64,000 nucleotides of DNA from JADJVL01 sp046331545 (GCA_046331545.1 JAXLQR010000002.1:2604001-2668000); one strand, 5' to 3'; positions 1 through 8,996 are shown, counted from the stretch's first letter. Numbers and translations are program-made. Notes: generated by a model from the letters alone, not told the origin.

Positions 1-11
1 AAGGAGAAACC

Positions 12-1112
12 ATGGCCGAGCCCCAATGGCAGGACCTGGGCCCCGCGGAGGACCTGGCCCGGAAGCCCCTCCAGACCGTCCGGGCCGGGCGCACGGCCCT
101 GGCCCTGAGCTGCCGGGAGGGCGTCTTCGGCGCGGTCTCCGCCGTCTGCAACCACGCCGGCGGGCCCCTGGGCGAGGGACGGCTGGAGGGGGACTACGTG
201 GTCTGCCCCTGGCACCACTGGAAGTTCCACGCGCGCACGGGCCTCGGGGAGCCCGGCTTCGAGGAGGACGCCGTCCCCGCCTTCCCCGTGAAGGTGGAGG
301 AGGGCCGCGTGTGGGTGGACGTGGGGAACGGCACCCTGAGGACGAAGAAGCCCCACGCGCCGCACCCCCTGGCGCGGCCCGTGGTGCGCGAGCCCGGCCC
401 CCTGCGGGTGGCGGGCCTCTCGACCACCGTCATGGACCGGGCCCACCCCCGCTTCTCCACATCGGACGCCCTGCTCGAGTCCGCGCTGGAGCACGCGCGG
501 GCCCTGGGCGCCGAGGCGAAGCTCATCAAGCTCAACGACCTGGCCTTCCGGGCCTGCGAGGGCTACTACTCCAAGAGCGCGCGGGCCTGCACCTGGCCCT
601 GCTCCATCACGCAGATGGACGAGACGGACCAGCTCGACCAGGTCTACGAGGCCTTCGTCCACTGGGCGGACGCGGTGATCGTCGCGACGCCCATCCGGTG
701 GGGCGCGGCCAGCTCGCTCTACCACCGCATGGCCGAGCGCATGAACTGCGTCCAGAACCAGGTGACCATCGCGGACCGGGTGCTCATCCGGAACAAGGTG
801 GCCGCCTTCATCATCACCGGCGGCCAGGACAACATCCAGGCCGTGGCGGGCCAGATGCTCGGCTTCTTCGGGGAGCTCGGCTTCCTCTTCCCCCAGTTCC
901 CCTACATCGCCCACAGCCGCGGGTGGACCGCCGAGGACATGGAGAGGAACGTCGCCTTCGTCCAGCACGACGTGGAGCTCCACCAGGGCGCGAGGGACCT
1001 CGCCGCGCGCAGCCTCGCCCTCGCGAAGCACCTCGTGGAGGAGGCGCCCACGCCCGAGCGGATCGGCCGGGGCGGGCGGAAGGCGCACCGGATGCGGGCC
1101 GAGGGCGGGTGA
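12..1112 (+). CDS. Rieske [2Fe-2S] / flavodoxin-fold FMN reductase fusion protein
   Basis: Probable soluble redox protein of 366 residues made of two domains. Residues about 5-105 are a Rieske-type domain carrying both ligand boxes, C46-x-H48 (CNHAGGPLGEG) and C65-x2-H68 (CPWHHW). Residues about 133-330 look like an NADPH-dependent FMN reductase of flavodoxin fold, with the stretch VIVATPIRWGAASSLYHRM (223-241) typical of that family. The ATG at 12 is preceded by AAGGAG at 1-6, a good ribosome site. A Rieske domain fused to a flavin reductase suggests electron transfer from NAD(P)H through FMN to an iron-sulfur centre, but substrate and partner cannot be read from the sequence. Upstream context is cut by the window start. 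The domain calls are firm; the physiological role is unknown. Confidence 0.85.
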   Translation: MAEPQWQDLGPAEDLARKPLQTVRAGRTALALSCREGVFGAVSAVCNHAGGPLGEGRLEGDYVVCPWHHWKFHARTGLGEPGFEEDAVPAFPVKVEEGRVWVDVGNGTLRTKKPHAPHPLARPVVREPGPLRVAGLSTTVMDRAHPRFSTSDALLESALEHARALGAEAKLIKLNDLAFRACEGYYSKSARACTWPCSITQMDETDQLDQVYEAFVHWADAVIVATPIRWGAASSLYHRMAERMNCVQNQVTIADRVLIRNKVAAFIITGGQDNIQAVAGQMLGFFGELGFLFPQFPYIAHSRGWTAEDMERNVAFVQHDVELHQGARDLAARSLALAKHLVEEAPTPERIGRGGRKAHRMRAEGG

Positions 1113-1210
1113 GGGGTCGGCCCGGAGCCATCACCCTGCTGCAGAGCCTTTGACCTTCGCGGTTGGCCTGCGCAGTTGACCTTCGCGGTTGAAGTGCGAA
1201 GTTGAACTTT

Positions 1211-1290
1211 GAAGTTGACCTTCCAAAGGCATGCGGGTCCCCCGCGGCGGCTTCATGCCGCGGGGGACCCGCATGCGGGCAAGCGACAGC
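1211..1290 (+). repeat. dispersed hairpin repeat, copy A
   Basis: The gap 1113-1499 holds no gene I can support. It contains two direct copies of TTGACCTTCGCGGTTG (1150-1165, 1176-1191) and then a structured element. The left flank GAAGTTGACCTTCCAAAGG (1211-1229) is followed by a perfect 20-bp inverted repeat (1229-1248 with 1257-1276) around an 8-base loop, then GCAAGCG. The same flank, loop length and right flank occur in reverse orientation at 34165-34238 around a different perfect stem. It lies about 100 bases after the stop of the preceding gene, so it may also act as a terminator. Confidence 0.8.
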
Positions 1291-1499
1291 GCGCCAGGAC
1301 CATGAACCATCTTCCGGCCGGGACGAAAGGCGGCGGTGGGACGAGGCCATCAACCCTCGGTGAAGGCCGCCGGTCGACCGTCTCCGGCCGGGGCTTCCGT
1401 GCCTCTCGAAGATCGACCCCGTGGGGGCGCGGAGGCTTCGGGCGGAGGCTGGTGAAGGGTCGGCCCGGTCTCCCGGGAGCCTCGCTTCAACCCCGCCCC

Positions 1500-1781
1500 T
1501 CAGCCCTCCTCGACCTCGATCTCCCGCAGGTCCTTGCCGGGCTTGAACCGGATGCTCCGCCCCTTCGGGATCTGCACGCTGTCGCCGGTCTTGATGTTGC
1601 GGCCCATGCCGCGCTTCCGCGGCCGGGGCTCGAAGACGCCGAAACCGCGGATCTCGATGCGGTGGCCGTCGAGGAGGGCCTGCTTCATGCGCTCGGTGAT
1701 GAGGTCCACCACGTCCAGGGCCGTGGCACGGGAGCAGGGATGCACCTGCATGAGGGCGTTGGCGATGTCGATCTTGATCAT
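1500..1781 (-). CDS. HU/IHF-family DNA-binding protein
   Basis: Nucleoid-associated protein of 93 residues, the usual length of HU/IHF subunits. The family signature is visible in residues 45-80: the segment GFGVFEPRPRKRGMGRNIKT gives the beta-arm start and its basic, DNA-contacting region, followed by IPKGRSIRFKPGKDLRE. The start ATG at 1781 has GGGAGA a few bases upstream. The protein probably binds and bends DNA as a dimer; whether it is HU or an IHF-like subunit cannot be decided here. It lies 33 bases downstream of pilT on the same strand and may be cotranscribed with it. Confidence 0.93.
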   Translation of the reverse strand: MIKIDIANALMQVHPCSRATALDVVDLITERMKQALLDGHRIEIRGFGVFEPRPRKRGMGRNIKTGDSVQIPKGRSIRFKPGKDLREIEVEEG

Positions 1782-1814
1782 GGGGATCTCCCGAGGGCTG
1801 GACCGGGGCCGGGA

Positions 1815-3065
1815 TCAGTGGCGGGCGAGGCCGATCTTGAAGTCGCCGGAGGGCGCGGCCGGGGCCGCCGGGGCCGCGGGGGCCGCCGGGGCGGCGGGCG
1901 CGGGCGGAGGCGGGGGTCCGCCGGACTCGCGGCCGGCGCCCTGGCTGATGGACATGGCCCGGTCCATGTTGCTGCGGGCCATGTCGGCCGTCGCCATGAC
2001 GCCCTCGAGCTTGAGCTTGAACTCGCCGACGTTGGTCGCCCGCTTGAGGGCCTCCTCCTCGGTGATGAGGTTCTCCTTGAGGAGGAAGAAGAGGCTCTGG
2101 TCGAAGGTCTGCATGCCGTACTGGCTGGTGCCGCCCTGGATGACGTCCCGCAGGCCCTTGGTCTTGTCCTTGTCCTCGATGCAGGCGCGCACCGTCTCGG
2201 TGGCCACGAGCACCTCCACGGCGGGCACGCGGCCCTGGCCGTCGGCCCGGGGCACGAGGCGCTGGCTGATGATGCCCTTCAGCACGGCGCTGAGCTGCAG
2301 GCGGATCTGCTTCTGGTGGTGGGGCGGGAAGACCGAGATGATGCGGTTGATCGTCTCGGTCGCGTCCAGGGTGTGCAGCGTCGAGAAGACCAGGTGGCCG
2401 GTCTCGGCGGCGTGGATGGCGGTCTCGATGGTCTCGAAGTCGCGCATCTCGCCCACGAGGATGACGTCGGGGTCCTGGCGGAGGGCGGCGCGGAGCGCCG
2501 TGGCGAAGGAGGAGCAGTCCGCGCCCACCTCGCGCTGGTTGATGATGCTCTGGTTGTCCCGGTGCAGGTACTCGATGGGGTCCTCGATGGTGAGGATGTG
2601 CTCGATGCGGGTGGCGTTGATGAGGTCGATCATGGCCGCCAGGGTCGTGGACTTGCCCGAGCCCGTGGTGCCCGTCACCAGCACCATGCCGCGCTGCTCC
2701 TCGCAGATCTTGGCCAGCACCCGGGGCAGCATCAGGTCCTCGATGCTGTAGATGCGCCGGGGGATGACGCGGAGCACCATGCCCACCGTGCCGCGCTGGT
2801 TGAAGATGTTGCAGCGGAAGCGGCCCAGGGCCGGCACCGAGTAGGCGAGGTCGGCGTCGAGCTGCTCCTTGAACTTCGCCTTCTGCCGGTCCGTCGCCAT
2901 GATGCTGTAGGCCATGGCGATGGTGTCCTCCTGCACCAGGCGCTTGAACTGGGTCAGGGGGGTGAGGCGGCCCTTGATGCGGGCGATGGGATAGTTGCCG
3001 ACCTTGAGGTGGAGGTCGGAGGCCCCGAGCTCGCAGGTGGTCGTGAGCAGTTCGTTGATATGCAT
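1815..3065 (-). CDS. pilT: PilT-family type IV pilus retraction ATPase
   Basis: Cytoplasmic hexameric ATPase that powers pilus retraction and twitching. The 416-residue protein has the PilT N-terminal PAS-like domain, Walker A GTTGSGKST (132-140), the acidic box with EDPIEYLH (161-168), Walker B-like VILVGEMRD (201-209) and the ETGHLVFSTLHT motif (221-232). The start at 3065 follows GGGAGAG; longer in-frame starts lack a ribosome site. PilT proteins are usually near 345-375 residues. The extra length here is a low-complexity C-terminal tail (about 380-416) made of Pro/Ala repeats (AAP units) ending in SGDFKIGLARH. PilU is an alternative name; the window holds no other pilus gene to help decide. 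Confidence 0.92.
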   Translation of the reverse strand: MHINELLTTTCELGASDLHLKVGNYPIARIKGRLTPLTQFKRLVQEDTIAMAYSIMATDRQKAKFKEQLDADLAYSVPALGRFRCNIFNQRGTVGMVLRVIPRRIYSIEDLMLPRVLAKICEEQRGMVLVTGTTGSGKSTTLAAMIDLINATRIEHILTIEDPIEYLHRDNQSIINQREVGADCSSFATALRAALRQDPDVILVGEMRDFETIETAIHAAETGHLVFSTLHTLDATETINRIISVFPPHHQKQIRLQLSAVLKGIISQRLVPRADGQGRVPAVEVLVATETVRACIEDKDKTKGLRDVIQGGTSQYGMQTFDQSLFFLLKENLITEEEALKRATNVGEFKLKLEGVMATADMARSNMDRAMSISQGAGRESGGPPPPPAPAAPAAPAAPAAPAAPSGDFKIGLARH

Positions 3066-3175
3066 GGGCTCTCCCGGGGGCCGGGCGGAAGTTGAGGGTG
3101 CCCACCATCTTAGACTTCGCCCCCCGAAAGGGAAGGGGCACGGGATTTCCCCTGCGGAATTCCTGCAAATCCTGG

Positions 3176-3181
3176 TAAAAT
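3176..3181 (+). promoter_or_regulatory. possible -10 box upstream of typA
   Basis: TAAAAT stands about 60 bases before the typA ATG in a locally AT-richer stretch of the 175-base divergent gap with pilT. No convincing -35 is visible. On the other strand TAAGAT (3112-3107) could serve pilT. Confidence 0.3.
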
Positions 3182-3240
3182 CGAAGGTTCTGCCCGAAGT
3201 GCGGCCAATTCCCCCGCGCACCGTGGCCGCCGAGGCCCCC

Positions 3241-5067
3241 ATGACCCCGACCGACAAGATCCGCAACATCGCCATCATCGCCCACGTGGACCATGGCAAG
3301 ACCACGCTCGTGGACGCCATGTTCAAGGGCGCGCACATGTTCCGCGACAACCAGCGGGTCCAGGAGCGCGCCATGGACTCCAACGACCAGGAGCGGGAGC
3401 GCGGCATCACCATCCTGGCGAAGACCACCTCCATCCACTGGGGCGGCCACCGCTTCAACATCGTGGACACCCCCGGCCACGCGGACTTCGGCGGCGAGGT
3501 GGAGCGGGTGCTCTCCATGGTGGACTCGGTGCTCCTCGTGGTGGACGCCTTCGACGGCCCCATGCCCCAGACCAAGTTCGTCACGCGGAAGGCCCTGGCC
3601 CTGGGCCTGCGGCCCATCGTGGTGATCAACAAGGTGGACCGCCCGGGCGCCCGCCCCCACTGGGCCCAGGACGCGGTCTTCGAGCTGTTCATGGAGCTCG
3701 GCGCCACCGACGCGCAGCTCGACTTCCCCACGGTCTTCGCCAGCGCCAAGAACGGCTACGCGATGCTGGACGTGAACGACGCGAGCGAGACCCTGGACCC
3801 GCTCTTCGACACCATCGCGTCCTACTGCCCGCCCCCCAAGGGCTCCGTGGGCGAGCCGGTGCAGATGCTCGTCACCCTCATGGACTACAACGACTTCGTG
3901 GGGCAGATCGGCATCGGCCGCATCTTCAACGGGAAGCTGAAGGTGGGCGAGTCCGTGGCGCTCGTGAAGCGCGACGGCTCCCTGCAGAACCACAAGATCA
4001 CCCAGCTCTACGGCTTCGAGGGCCTCACCCGGGTGCCCCTGCAGGAGGCCGGGGCCGGCGAGATCGTGGCCATCGCGGGCATCCCCGACATCCGCGTGGG
4101 CGAGACCATCGCCTCCCCGGAGAAGCCCGAGGCCCTGCCCTACGTGGACATCGACGAGCCCACCATCTCCATGATGTTCATGGTGAACAACGGGCCCTTC
4201 GCCGGCCAGGACGGCAAGCACGTCCAGAGCCGCCGCATCCGCGAGCGACTGATGAAGGAGCTGCAGCACAACGTGGCCCTCCGGGTGGAGGACACCGAGA
4301 CCCCGGACGCCTTCAAGGTCAGCGGGCGCGGCGAGCTGCACCTCAGCGTCCTCATCGAGACCATGCGCCGGGAGGGCTTCGAGCTCTGCGTGAGCCGGCC
4401 CGAGGTCATCCTGCACGTGGACCCGGAGACGGGGGAGAAGCTGGAGCCCTACGAGGACGTCACCATCGACATCCCCGAGCCCTACATGGGCGTGGTGATG
4501 GAGCACATGGGCAACCGCAAGGCCGAGATGCAGGACATGGGCAACGAGGCCGGCCGCCTGCGCCTCCACTTCAAGATCCCCAGCCGCGGCCTCATCGGCT
4601 TCCGCAGCGAGTTCATGACCGACACCCGCGGCGAGGGCATCATCCACAGCCTCTTCAGCCACTACGGCCCCTACAAGGGCGAGCTGCCCGGCCGCAAGAA
4701 CGGCGTGCTCATCTCCATGGAGCAGGCCGAGAGCGTGGGCTTCGCGCTGATGAACCTGGAGGAGCGGGGCATCATCTTCATCCACCCCCAGACCAAGTGC
4801 TACGAGGGCATGATCGTCGGCGAGCACGCCCGGGAGAACGACCTGGTCGTGAACATCGCCAAGGGCAAGAAGCTGACGAACATGCGCGCCAGCGGCAGCG
4901 ACGAGGCCACCCGCCTCACGCCCCCCAAGGAGTTCACCCTCGAGCAGGCGCTGGAGTACATCGAGGACGACGAGCTCGTCGAAGTCACCCCCAACTTCAT
5001 CCGCATGCGCAAGCGCATCCTCAACGAGAACGAGCGCAAGAAGGCAGAAAAGCGGGCGATGGTGTGA
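3241..5067 (+). CDS. typA: ribosome-associated translational GTPase TypA/BipA
   Basis: Translation-factor GTPase of about 608 residues, matching the family length. It carries G1 AHVDHGKT, switch region RERGITI, G3 DTPGHADF and G4 NKVD, followed by EF-G-like domains and the TypA C-terminal region (RGLIGFRSEFMTDTRGEG). It acts on the ribosome in assembly and stress or low-temperature adaptation. The ATG at 3241 places the G1 box at the normal distance from the N terminus; an upstream GTG about 18 bases earlier is possible and no clear ribosome site favours either. The last codons and stop are the first copy of a 98-bp tandem repeat. Confidence 0.96.
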   Translation: MTPTDKIRNIAIIAHVDHGKTTLVDAMFKGAHMFRDNQRVQERAMDSNDQERERGITILAKTTSIHWGGHRFNIVDTPGHADFGGEVERVLSMVDSVLLVVDAFDGPMPQTKFVTRKALALGLRPIVVINKVDRPGARPHWAQDAVFELFMELGATDAQLDFPTVFASAKNGYAMLDVNDASETLDPLFDTIASYCPPPKGSVGEPVQMLVTLMDYNDFVGQIGIGRIFNGKLKVGESVALVKRDGSLQNHKITQLYGFEGLTRVPLQEAGAGEIVAIAGIPDIRVGETIASPEKPEALPYVDIDEPTISMMFMVNNGPFAGQDGKHVQSRRIRERLMKELQHNVALRVEDTETPDAFKVSGRGELHLSVLIETMRREGFELCVSRPEVILHVDPETGEKLEPYEDVTIDIPEPYMGVVMEHMGNRKAEMQDMGNEAGRLRLHFKIPSRGLIGFRSEFMTDTRGEGIIHSLFSHYGPYKGELPGRKNGVLISMEQAESVGFALMNLEERGIIFIHPQTKCYEGMIVGEHARENDLVVNIAKGKKLTNMRASGSDEATRLTPPKEFTLEQALEYIEDDELVEVTPNFIRMRKRILNENERKKAEKRAMV

Positions 5068-5244
5068 GCCGGGCCCGTCGGGTGTGGCGAAAGGCCTGAT
5101 CGGGCCTGGCGCCTGAGCATCCGCAGGATGCGAAGAGGAAGGCAGAAAAGCGGGCGATGGTGTGAGCCGAGGCGACCGGGTGGGTCGGTGGGCCTGACCC
5201 GGCCCGGCGCCTGAGCATCCGCGGGAGACGAGGAGGAAGGCGGC
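5041..5244. repeat. 98-bp tandem repeat starting inside the 3' end of typA
   Basis: AAGGCAGAAAAGCGGGCGAT occurs at 5041 and 5139, with 31 identical bases at the start of each unit, and a decayed third start (AAGGCGGC) at 5237, giving an exact 98-base period. The first unit contains the last typA codons and the TGA; the second re-creates them outside the gene. The rest of the units is diverged but alignable, including GCGCCTGAGCATCCGC in both. The remaining gap to 5447 holds no gene; an imperfect GC hairpin near 5254-5280 could be a terminator but has no T-run. Confidence 0.85.
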
Positions 5245-5404
5245 ACCGCGGACGGGGGCCTGGGTTCGTCCCCGCGGGCAGGCCGCGCGGCCGGACCTCG
5301 CCGGCGGCGCCCCGGGGATGGGGCCGTCCGGGGAGCGGGACGCCTTGACCCGGGCGCCGGGTCCGCCCACCCTTCCACCCAGTCCGCCTGACATCCGCAC
5401 CACC

Positions 5405-5410
5405 TAGACT
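5405..5410 (+). promoter_or_regulatory. -10 box TAGACT
   Basis: TAGACT lies 37 bases before the ATG of the Ig-domain gene. The same hexamer recurs upstream of several genes of this window, which is why I call it. No good -35 is seen at 16-18 bases. Confidence 0.5.
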
Positions 5411-5447
5411 GCCCCCGGAGCCCGGCTCCGGGGCAGGGGAGGCCGCC

Positions 5448-8246
5448 ATGGCCGTTCGCGTCCCCGCACCCCTCCGGCTCCGGTCCCTGGGCCCGGCCTT
5501 CCTCCTCGGCGCCGCCTGCGCCTGCGGCGGGGGAGGCGGCGGGGGCGGGACCAGCGGCGGCGGCCCGACGCCTCCCTCCATCACCCAGCAGCCCTCCAGC
5601 CAGGCCACCACCGTGGGCCGCGCGGCCACCTTCACCGTCGGAGCCAGCGGCGCCACGGCCTTCCAGTGGCAGGCAGGCACGACGGACATCCCCGGCGCCA
5701 CCGCCGCCGCCTACACCGTGGCCTCCGCCGCCAGCGGCCAGAACGGCGCGACCTACCGCGTGGTGGTCTCCAACACGGCGGGCAGTGTCACCAGCGCCGC
5801 GGCGACCCTCACCGTCAATCCGGCCCCGGCCTTCACCCTCCAGCCCCTCGGCCTCACCGTCACCGCCCCCGCGCCCGCCACCTTCACCGCGGCGGCCTCC
5901 GGCGGGACGGCGCCCCTGGCCTTCCAGTGGACGCGTGGCGGCGTTCCGATCCCCGGCGCCACCGCCCTCACCTACACCCTCACGCCCACCACCCCGGCGG
6001 ACAGCGGCGCCTCCTTCGCCGTGGGCCTGACGGACGCCGCGGGCGCCACCGCCGCCAGCGCCCCGGCGGTGCTGCAGGTGCTGCCCGCCGGGGCGGGTCC
6101 CGCCATCACCCAGCAGCCCGCGAACCAGGCCACCACCGAGGGCCGCCCGGCGACCTTCACCGTGGTCGCCGCCGGGGCCACCGCCTACCAGTGGCAGGCG
6201 GGGACCACCGACATCCCCGGGGCCACCTCGGCCTCCTACACCGTGGCCGCCGCCGTCGCCGCCCAGAACGGCGCGGCCTTCCGGGTGGTCGTGTCCAACG
6301 CCTCCGGCAGCACCACCAGCACGCCCGCGATCCTCACGGTGAACCCGCCCCCGGTCTTCACCGTCCAGCCCGTGAAGGCGACGGTGCTCTATCCCGCGCC
6401 GGCCACCTTCCAGGCGGCGGCCTCGGGGGGGACCGCGCCCCTGGGCTACCAGTGGCTGAGGAACGGGGCGCCCCTCCCCGGGGCCACCGGCGCCACCTAC
6501 ACCCTGGCCGTCACCGCACCTGCCGACGACCGGGCGGTGTACACGGCGCGGGTGACGGACGCCGCCGGCGCCTCCGCCACCAGCGACGACGCGGAGCTCC
6601 GGGCGGTGGCCCTGCCCGCGACCCTCCAGGCCGCGGTGGCCCTGCGGGCCCTGGTGCCGGTGGCCGAGGCCAACCGGCCCGACCTCCAGGCCCTCAAGGC
6701 CCAGCTCGAGGGGGACGGCTTCACCCTGGCCTCCGACGCCTCCCTGGTGGTCTGGCCGGAGGCCCCCGCCGCGGGCTGGCGCATCGACCTGGGCGGCCAG
6801 CATGGGACGCTGGGGGTGGATGGCTCCTTCAAGCTGGAAGCTCCCTCCGACGGCGCCCAGGTGGCCCTCCTCACCCACCCCTCCGACCGGGGGAGGCACA
6901 CGGAGGTGGCCCTCGCGGTGCTGGCCAAGGCCACCCTGGACGGGAGCCGGGTGGTGATCCCGCTGCCCTACCACGGGCCCTGCGGCATGACCGCCGGCGA
7001 GGACAGCCACTGCAACCCCACCGCGCCGCGCGCCGGCGCTCCGGCGCCGGCGGCCCCGCCGGCCCCGGGGCCCGCGCCCCTGGTGCTCCCGGGCCCGAAC
7101 GACACCTGCAACCCGCCCCTGCGGGCCGGCAACGCCGCGCGCCAGGTGGTCTACACCGCCACCGTGGACGGCATCCGGGGCAGCTATCCGGATCCTGCGG
7201 TGATCCCTCAGCGCCGGGCCTACTGCGTCATCAACGACGGCTACACCACCAACAGCTCGGTCCCCCAGGAGATCCGCTACTTCGGCAGCACCTGCGACAT
7301 CTACGTCCGCGCGGGGGCCTGCCCCAACGAGAACAGCTTCTCCGACGTGGAGTACGCGGTCCTCGAGACGCTGGTCCCCTTCAAGGGGCTGGTCAAGCTC
7401 CTGGGGTCGAAGGACGACTGGGTGCCCGCGCCGGCGGCCTTCTCGCCGAGCTCGGACCTCTCCTGCGAGCAGAACCACAAGAAGCGCAACTGCGCCATGG
7501 TCTGCCTCGGCGACGTCTCCGAGGACTTCCCCGCGGATCCGCACCTGGCGAAGGCCGGCGAGTCCTACACGACCCTGGTGCGCGCCGGGGGGATGAAGTG
7601 CTTCGTGGACCACAACAACGGCGTCTACGGGATCACCAAGGTGGTGAAGGTGAAGGACGACATCGGCGGCAGCCTCGGGGGCACGGCCCTGGTGAGCGTC
7701 AACGGCGAGATGGAGGTGCGGCACTTCCGGCCCCTCACCTGGGTCGCCAAGCCCCCGGCCACAGACACACCGACGGACTACCTCCCGGACGAGGACCTCA
7801 CCTACGCGGCGCCGGCCGGCGCCCCGCCCGGGGCCACCGCGGTCTACCGGTTCCTGGTGGACAACCAGCAGGTCACCATCACCTTCCAGGTCTCCGCCGC
7901 CGCGCCCAACGCCGCGGCCCACGCCCTGGGGACCTCGAGCATCACCGCCCAGCACACCCGCGGCGTGTCGCCCTGCCCCCAGCCCCTCGATCCCATCACC
8001 CTCACCAACACCGGCTGCGACACGATCACCTGGAGCGTCTCCAACCCCATGTCCTTCATCACCCTGGACGTGACGTCCGGAACCCTCCCTCCCGGCGGCT
8101 CCGTGACCCTCCATCCATCCTTCCCATGCACGGGCTACGCCGTCGGGCCGAACACCGGGAAGCTCACCTTCACGGTCCGCAACGCGGCCACCAGCGAAGC
8201 CTCCAAGGGCCCCACGGAGGTGTCCATCTCCCTCACCGTCCTCTGA
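5448..8246 (+). CDS. secreted Ig-like repeat protein
   Basis: Exported protein of 932 residues, not matched to a known function. A short hydrophobic N terminus ends in Cys residues followed by a run of Gly, which suggests a lipoprotein with a flexible tether, although the lipobox is not canonical. At least four bacterial Ig-like domains follow in tandem (about 45-390), each starting near ITQQP or FTLQP and containing FQW or YQW and AAYTV-type strands; domains 1 and 3 are near copies, as are 2 and 4. A middle region of unknown type has many Cys (about 500-730), and a C-terminal beta-rich domain covers about 830-932. GGGGAGG precedes the ATG. A similar Ig-plus-tether N terminus is found in the protein starting at 26893. 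Surface adhesion or scaffolding is a guess. Confidence 0.8.
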   Translation: MAVRVPAPLRLRSLGPAFLLGAACACGGGGGGGGTSGGGPTPPSITQQPSSQATTVGRAATFTVGASGATAFQWQAGTTDIPGATAAAYTVASAASGQNGATYRVVVSNTAGSVTSAAATLTVNPAPAFTLQPLGLTVTAPAPATFTAAASGGTAPLAFQWTRGGVPIPGATALTYTLTPTTPADSGASFAVGLTDAAGATAASAPAVLQVLPAGAGPAITQQPANQATTEGRPATFTVVAAGATAYQWQAGTTDIPGATSASYTVAAAVAAQNGAAFRVVVSNASGSTTSTPAILTVNPPPVFTVQPVKATVLYPAPATFQAAASGGTAPLGYQWLRNGAPLPGATGATYTLAVTAPADDRAVYTARVTDAAGASATSDDAELRAVALPATLQAAVALRALVPVAEANRPDLQALKAQLEGDGFTLASDASLVVWPEAPAAGWRIDLGGQHGTLGVDGSFKLEAPSDGAQVALLTHPSDRGRHTEVALAVLAKATLDGSRVVIPLPYHGPCGMTAGEDSHCNPTAPRAGAPAPAAPPAPGPAPLVLPGPNDTCNPPLRAGNAARQVVYTATVDGIRGSYPDPAVIPQRRAYCVINDGYTTNSSVPQEIRYFGSTCDIYVRAGACPNENSFSDVEYAVLETLVPFKGLVKLLGSKDDWVPAPAAFSPSSDLSCEQNHKKRNCAMVCLGDVSEDFPADPHLAKAGESYTTLVRAGGMKCFVDHNNGVYGITKVVKVKDDIGGSLGGTALVSVNGEMEVRHFRPLTWVAKPPATDTPTDYLPDEDLTYAAPAGAPPGATAVYRFLVDNQQVTITFQVSAAAPNAAAHALGTSSITAQHTRGVSPCPQPLDPITLTNTGCDTITWSVSNPMSFITLDVTSGTLPPGGSVTLHPSFPCTGYAVGPNTGKLTFTVRNAATSEASKGPTEVSISLTVL

Positions 8247-8260
8247 CCCGGGCGCCGCCT

Positions 8261-8266
8261 TACACT
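8261..8266 (+). promoter_or_regulatory. -10 box TACACT
   Basis: TACACT sits 22 bases before the ATG at 8289, leaving a leader of about 16 bases. Similar TACACT boxes precede the MFS gene at 12149 and the GNAT gene at 58585. Confidence 0.45.
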
Positions 8267-8288
8267 GGGTCCCTCCCCCGGGATCCCC

Positions 8289-8993
8289 ATGCGCCCCTCC
8301 GTCCGCCTCGTCCTCCCCGCCCTGGTGGCCCTCCAGCCCCAGGCGCTGCCCGCCCAGGATCCCCCGCCGTCCCCGGCCCGCCGCGGGACCTTGCCGGTGG
8401 AGACCTACCTGGGCCCCTCCCTGCGCGCGGCCATCGGGGCGCTGCTCGCGAGGCCGACCCTCGAGGTTCCGGACGGCGGGCCCATGGCCCGGCGCCCCTC
8501 CCTGGCGCGGTCGGTGGGCTTCAAGGCGGGGAAGGGCCGGATCCTCCCCGAGGCCCTGGCCGCCTCCCTCCGGGGCCTGGACGGGAAGGGCCGGAAGGCC
8601 GCCGCCGCCACCTTCCAGGCCATGCTCGAGGCCTACGAGCAGGAGGCGCCGCGCCACGACGTCGCCCATGCGCTGGCCTATTGCGTCGGCGTGTCCCGCC
8701 AGACCGCGCGGGGCAGCGATCTGAGCAGCGGGGAGGTGCAGGAACTCTCCCGCAGGACCCTGGCGATCCTCCTGCAGGTCCCCGAGTTCCAGGCCCTCTC
8801 CGACCGGGATCGCCAGGCGATGTACGAGAGCCTGGTCCTCACCGGGGGCATGGTGGGCGGCCTCGCCCGGGAGGCGCAGGACTCGGACCGGCCCGAAGCC
8901 CGGCGCCGGGCCCGGGCCCTGGCGCAGCAGGTCCTCGACTGCTTCCCGGGCGAGCCGGGGCCGGGCGGACCTTCCGGTGGCGACCGCCCCTGA
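8289..8993 (+). CDS. hypothetical secreted protein
   Basis: Protein of 234 residues whose family I do not recognise with confidence. It begins with a signal peptide (MRPSVRLVLPALVALQPQ, cleavage probably after LPAQ, about residue 21). The rest is alpha-helical: a region with FKAGKGRILPEALAASLRGL, then a helix pair including YEQEAPRHDVAHALAYCVGV and a conserved-looking YESLVLTGGMVGGLAREA near 180-200. The C terminus is Pro/Gly-rich. It ends three bases before the YdcF-like gene and is probably in one operon with it and the zinc-ribbon gene that follows. A periplasmic location is inferred from the signal peptide only. Confidence 0.65.
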   Translation: MRPSVRLVLPALVALQPQALPAQDPPPSPARRGTLPVETYLGPSLRAAIGALLARPTLEVPDGGPMARRPSLARSVGFKAGKGRILPEALAASLRGLDGKGRKAAAATFQAMLEAYEQEAPRHDVAHALAYCVGVSRQTARGSDLSSGEVQELSRRTLAILLQVPEFQALSDRDRQAMYESLVLTGGMVGGLAREAQDSDRPEARRRARALAQQVLDCFPGEPGPGGPSGGDRP

Positions 8994-8996
8994 CCC

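Noticed and set aside
5254..5280. GC-rich hairpin after typA as terminator
   Set aside because: The arms pair only with a bulge, there is no T-run, and it lies almost 190 bases after the stop behind the tandem repeat.
814..5403. Minus-strand open frame of more than 1500 codons across pilT and typA
   Set aside because: It is a GC-skew shadow: it lies antisense to typA and out of frame with pilT, with low-complexity Gly/Arg/Pro/His composition and no domain. Similar long antisense frames at 4800-9644, 26185-29541, 34318-36861 and 51805-55314 were rejected for the same reason.
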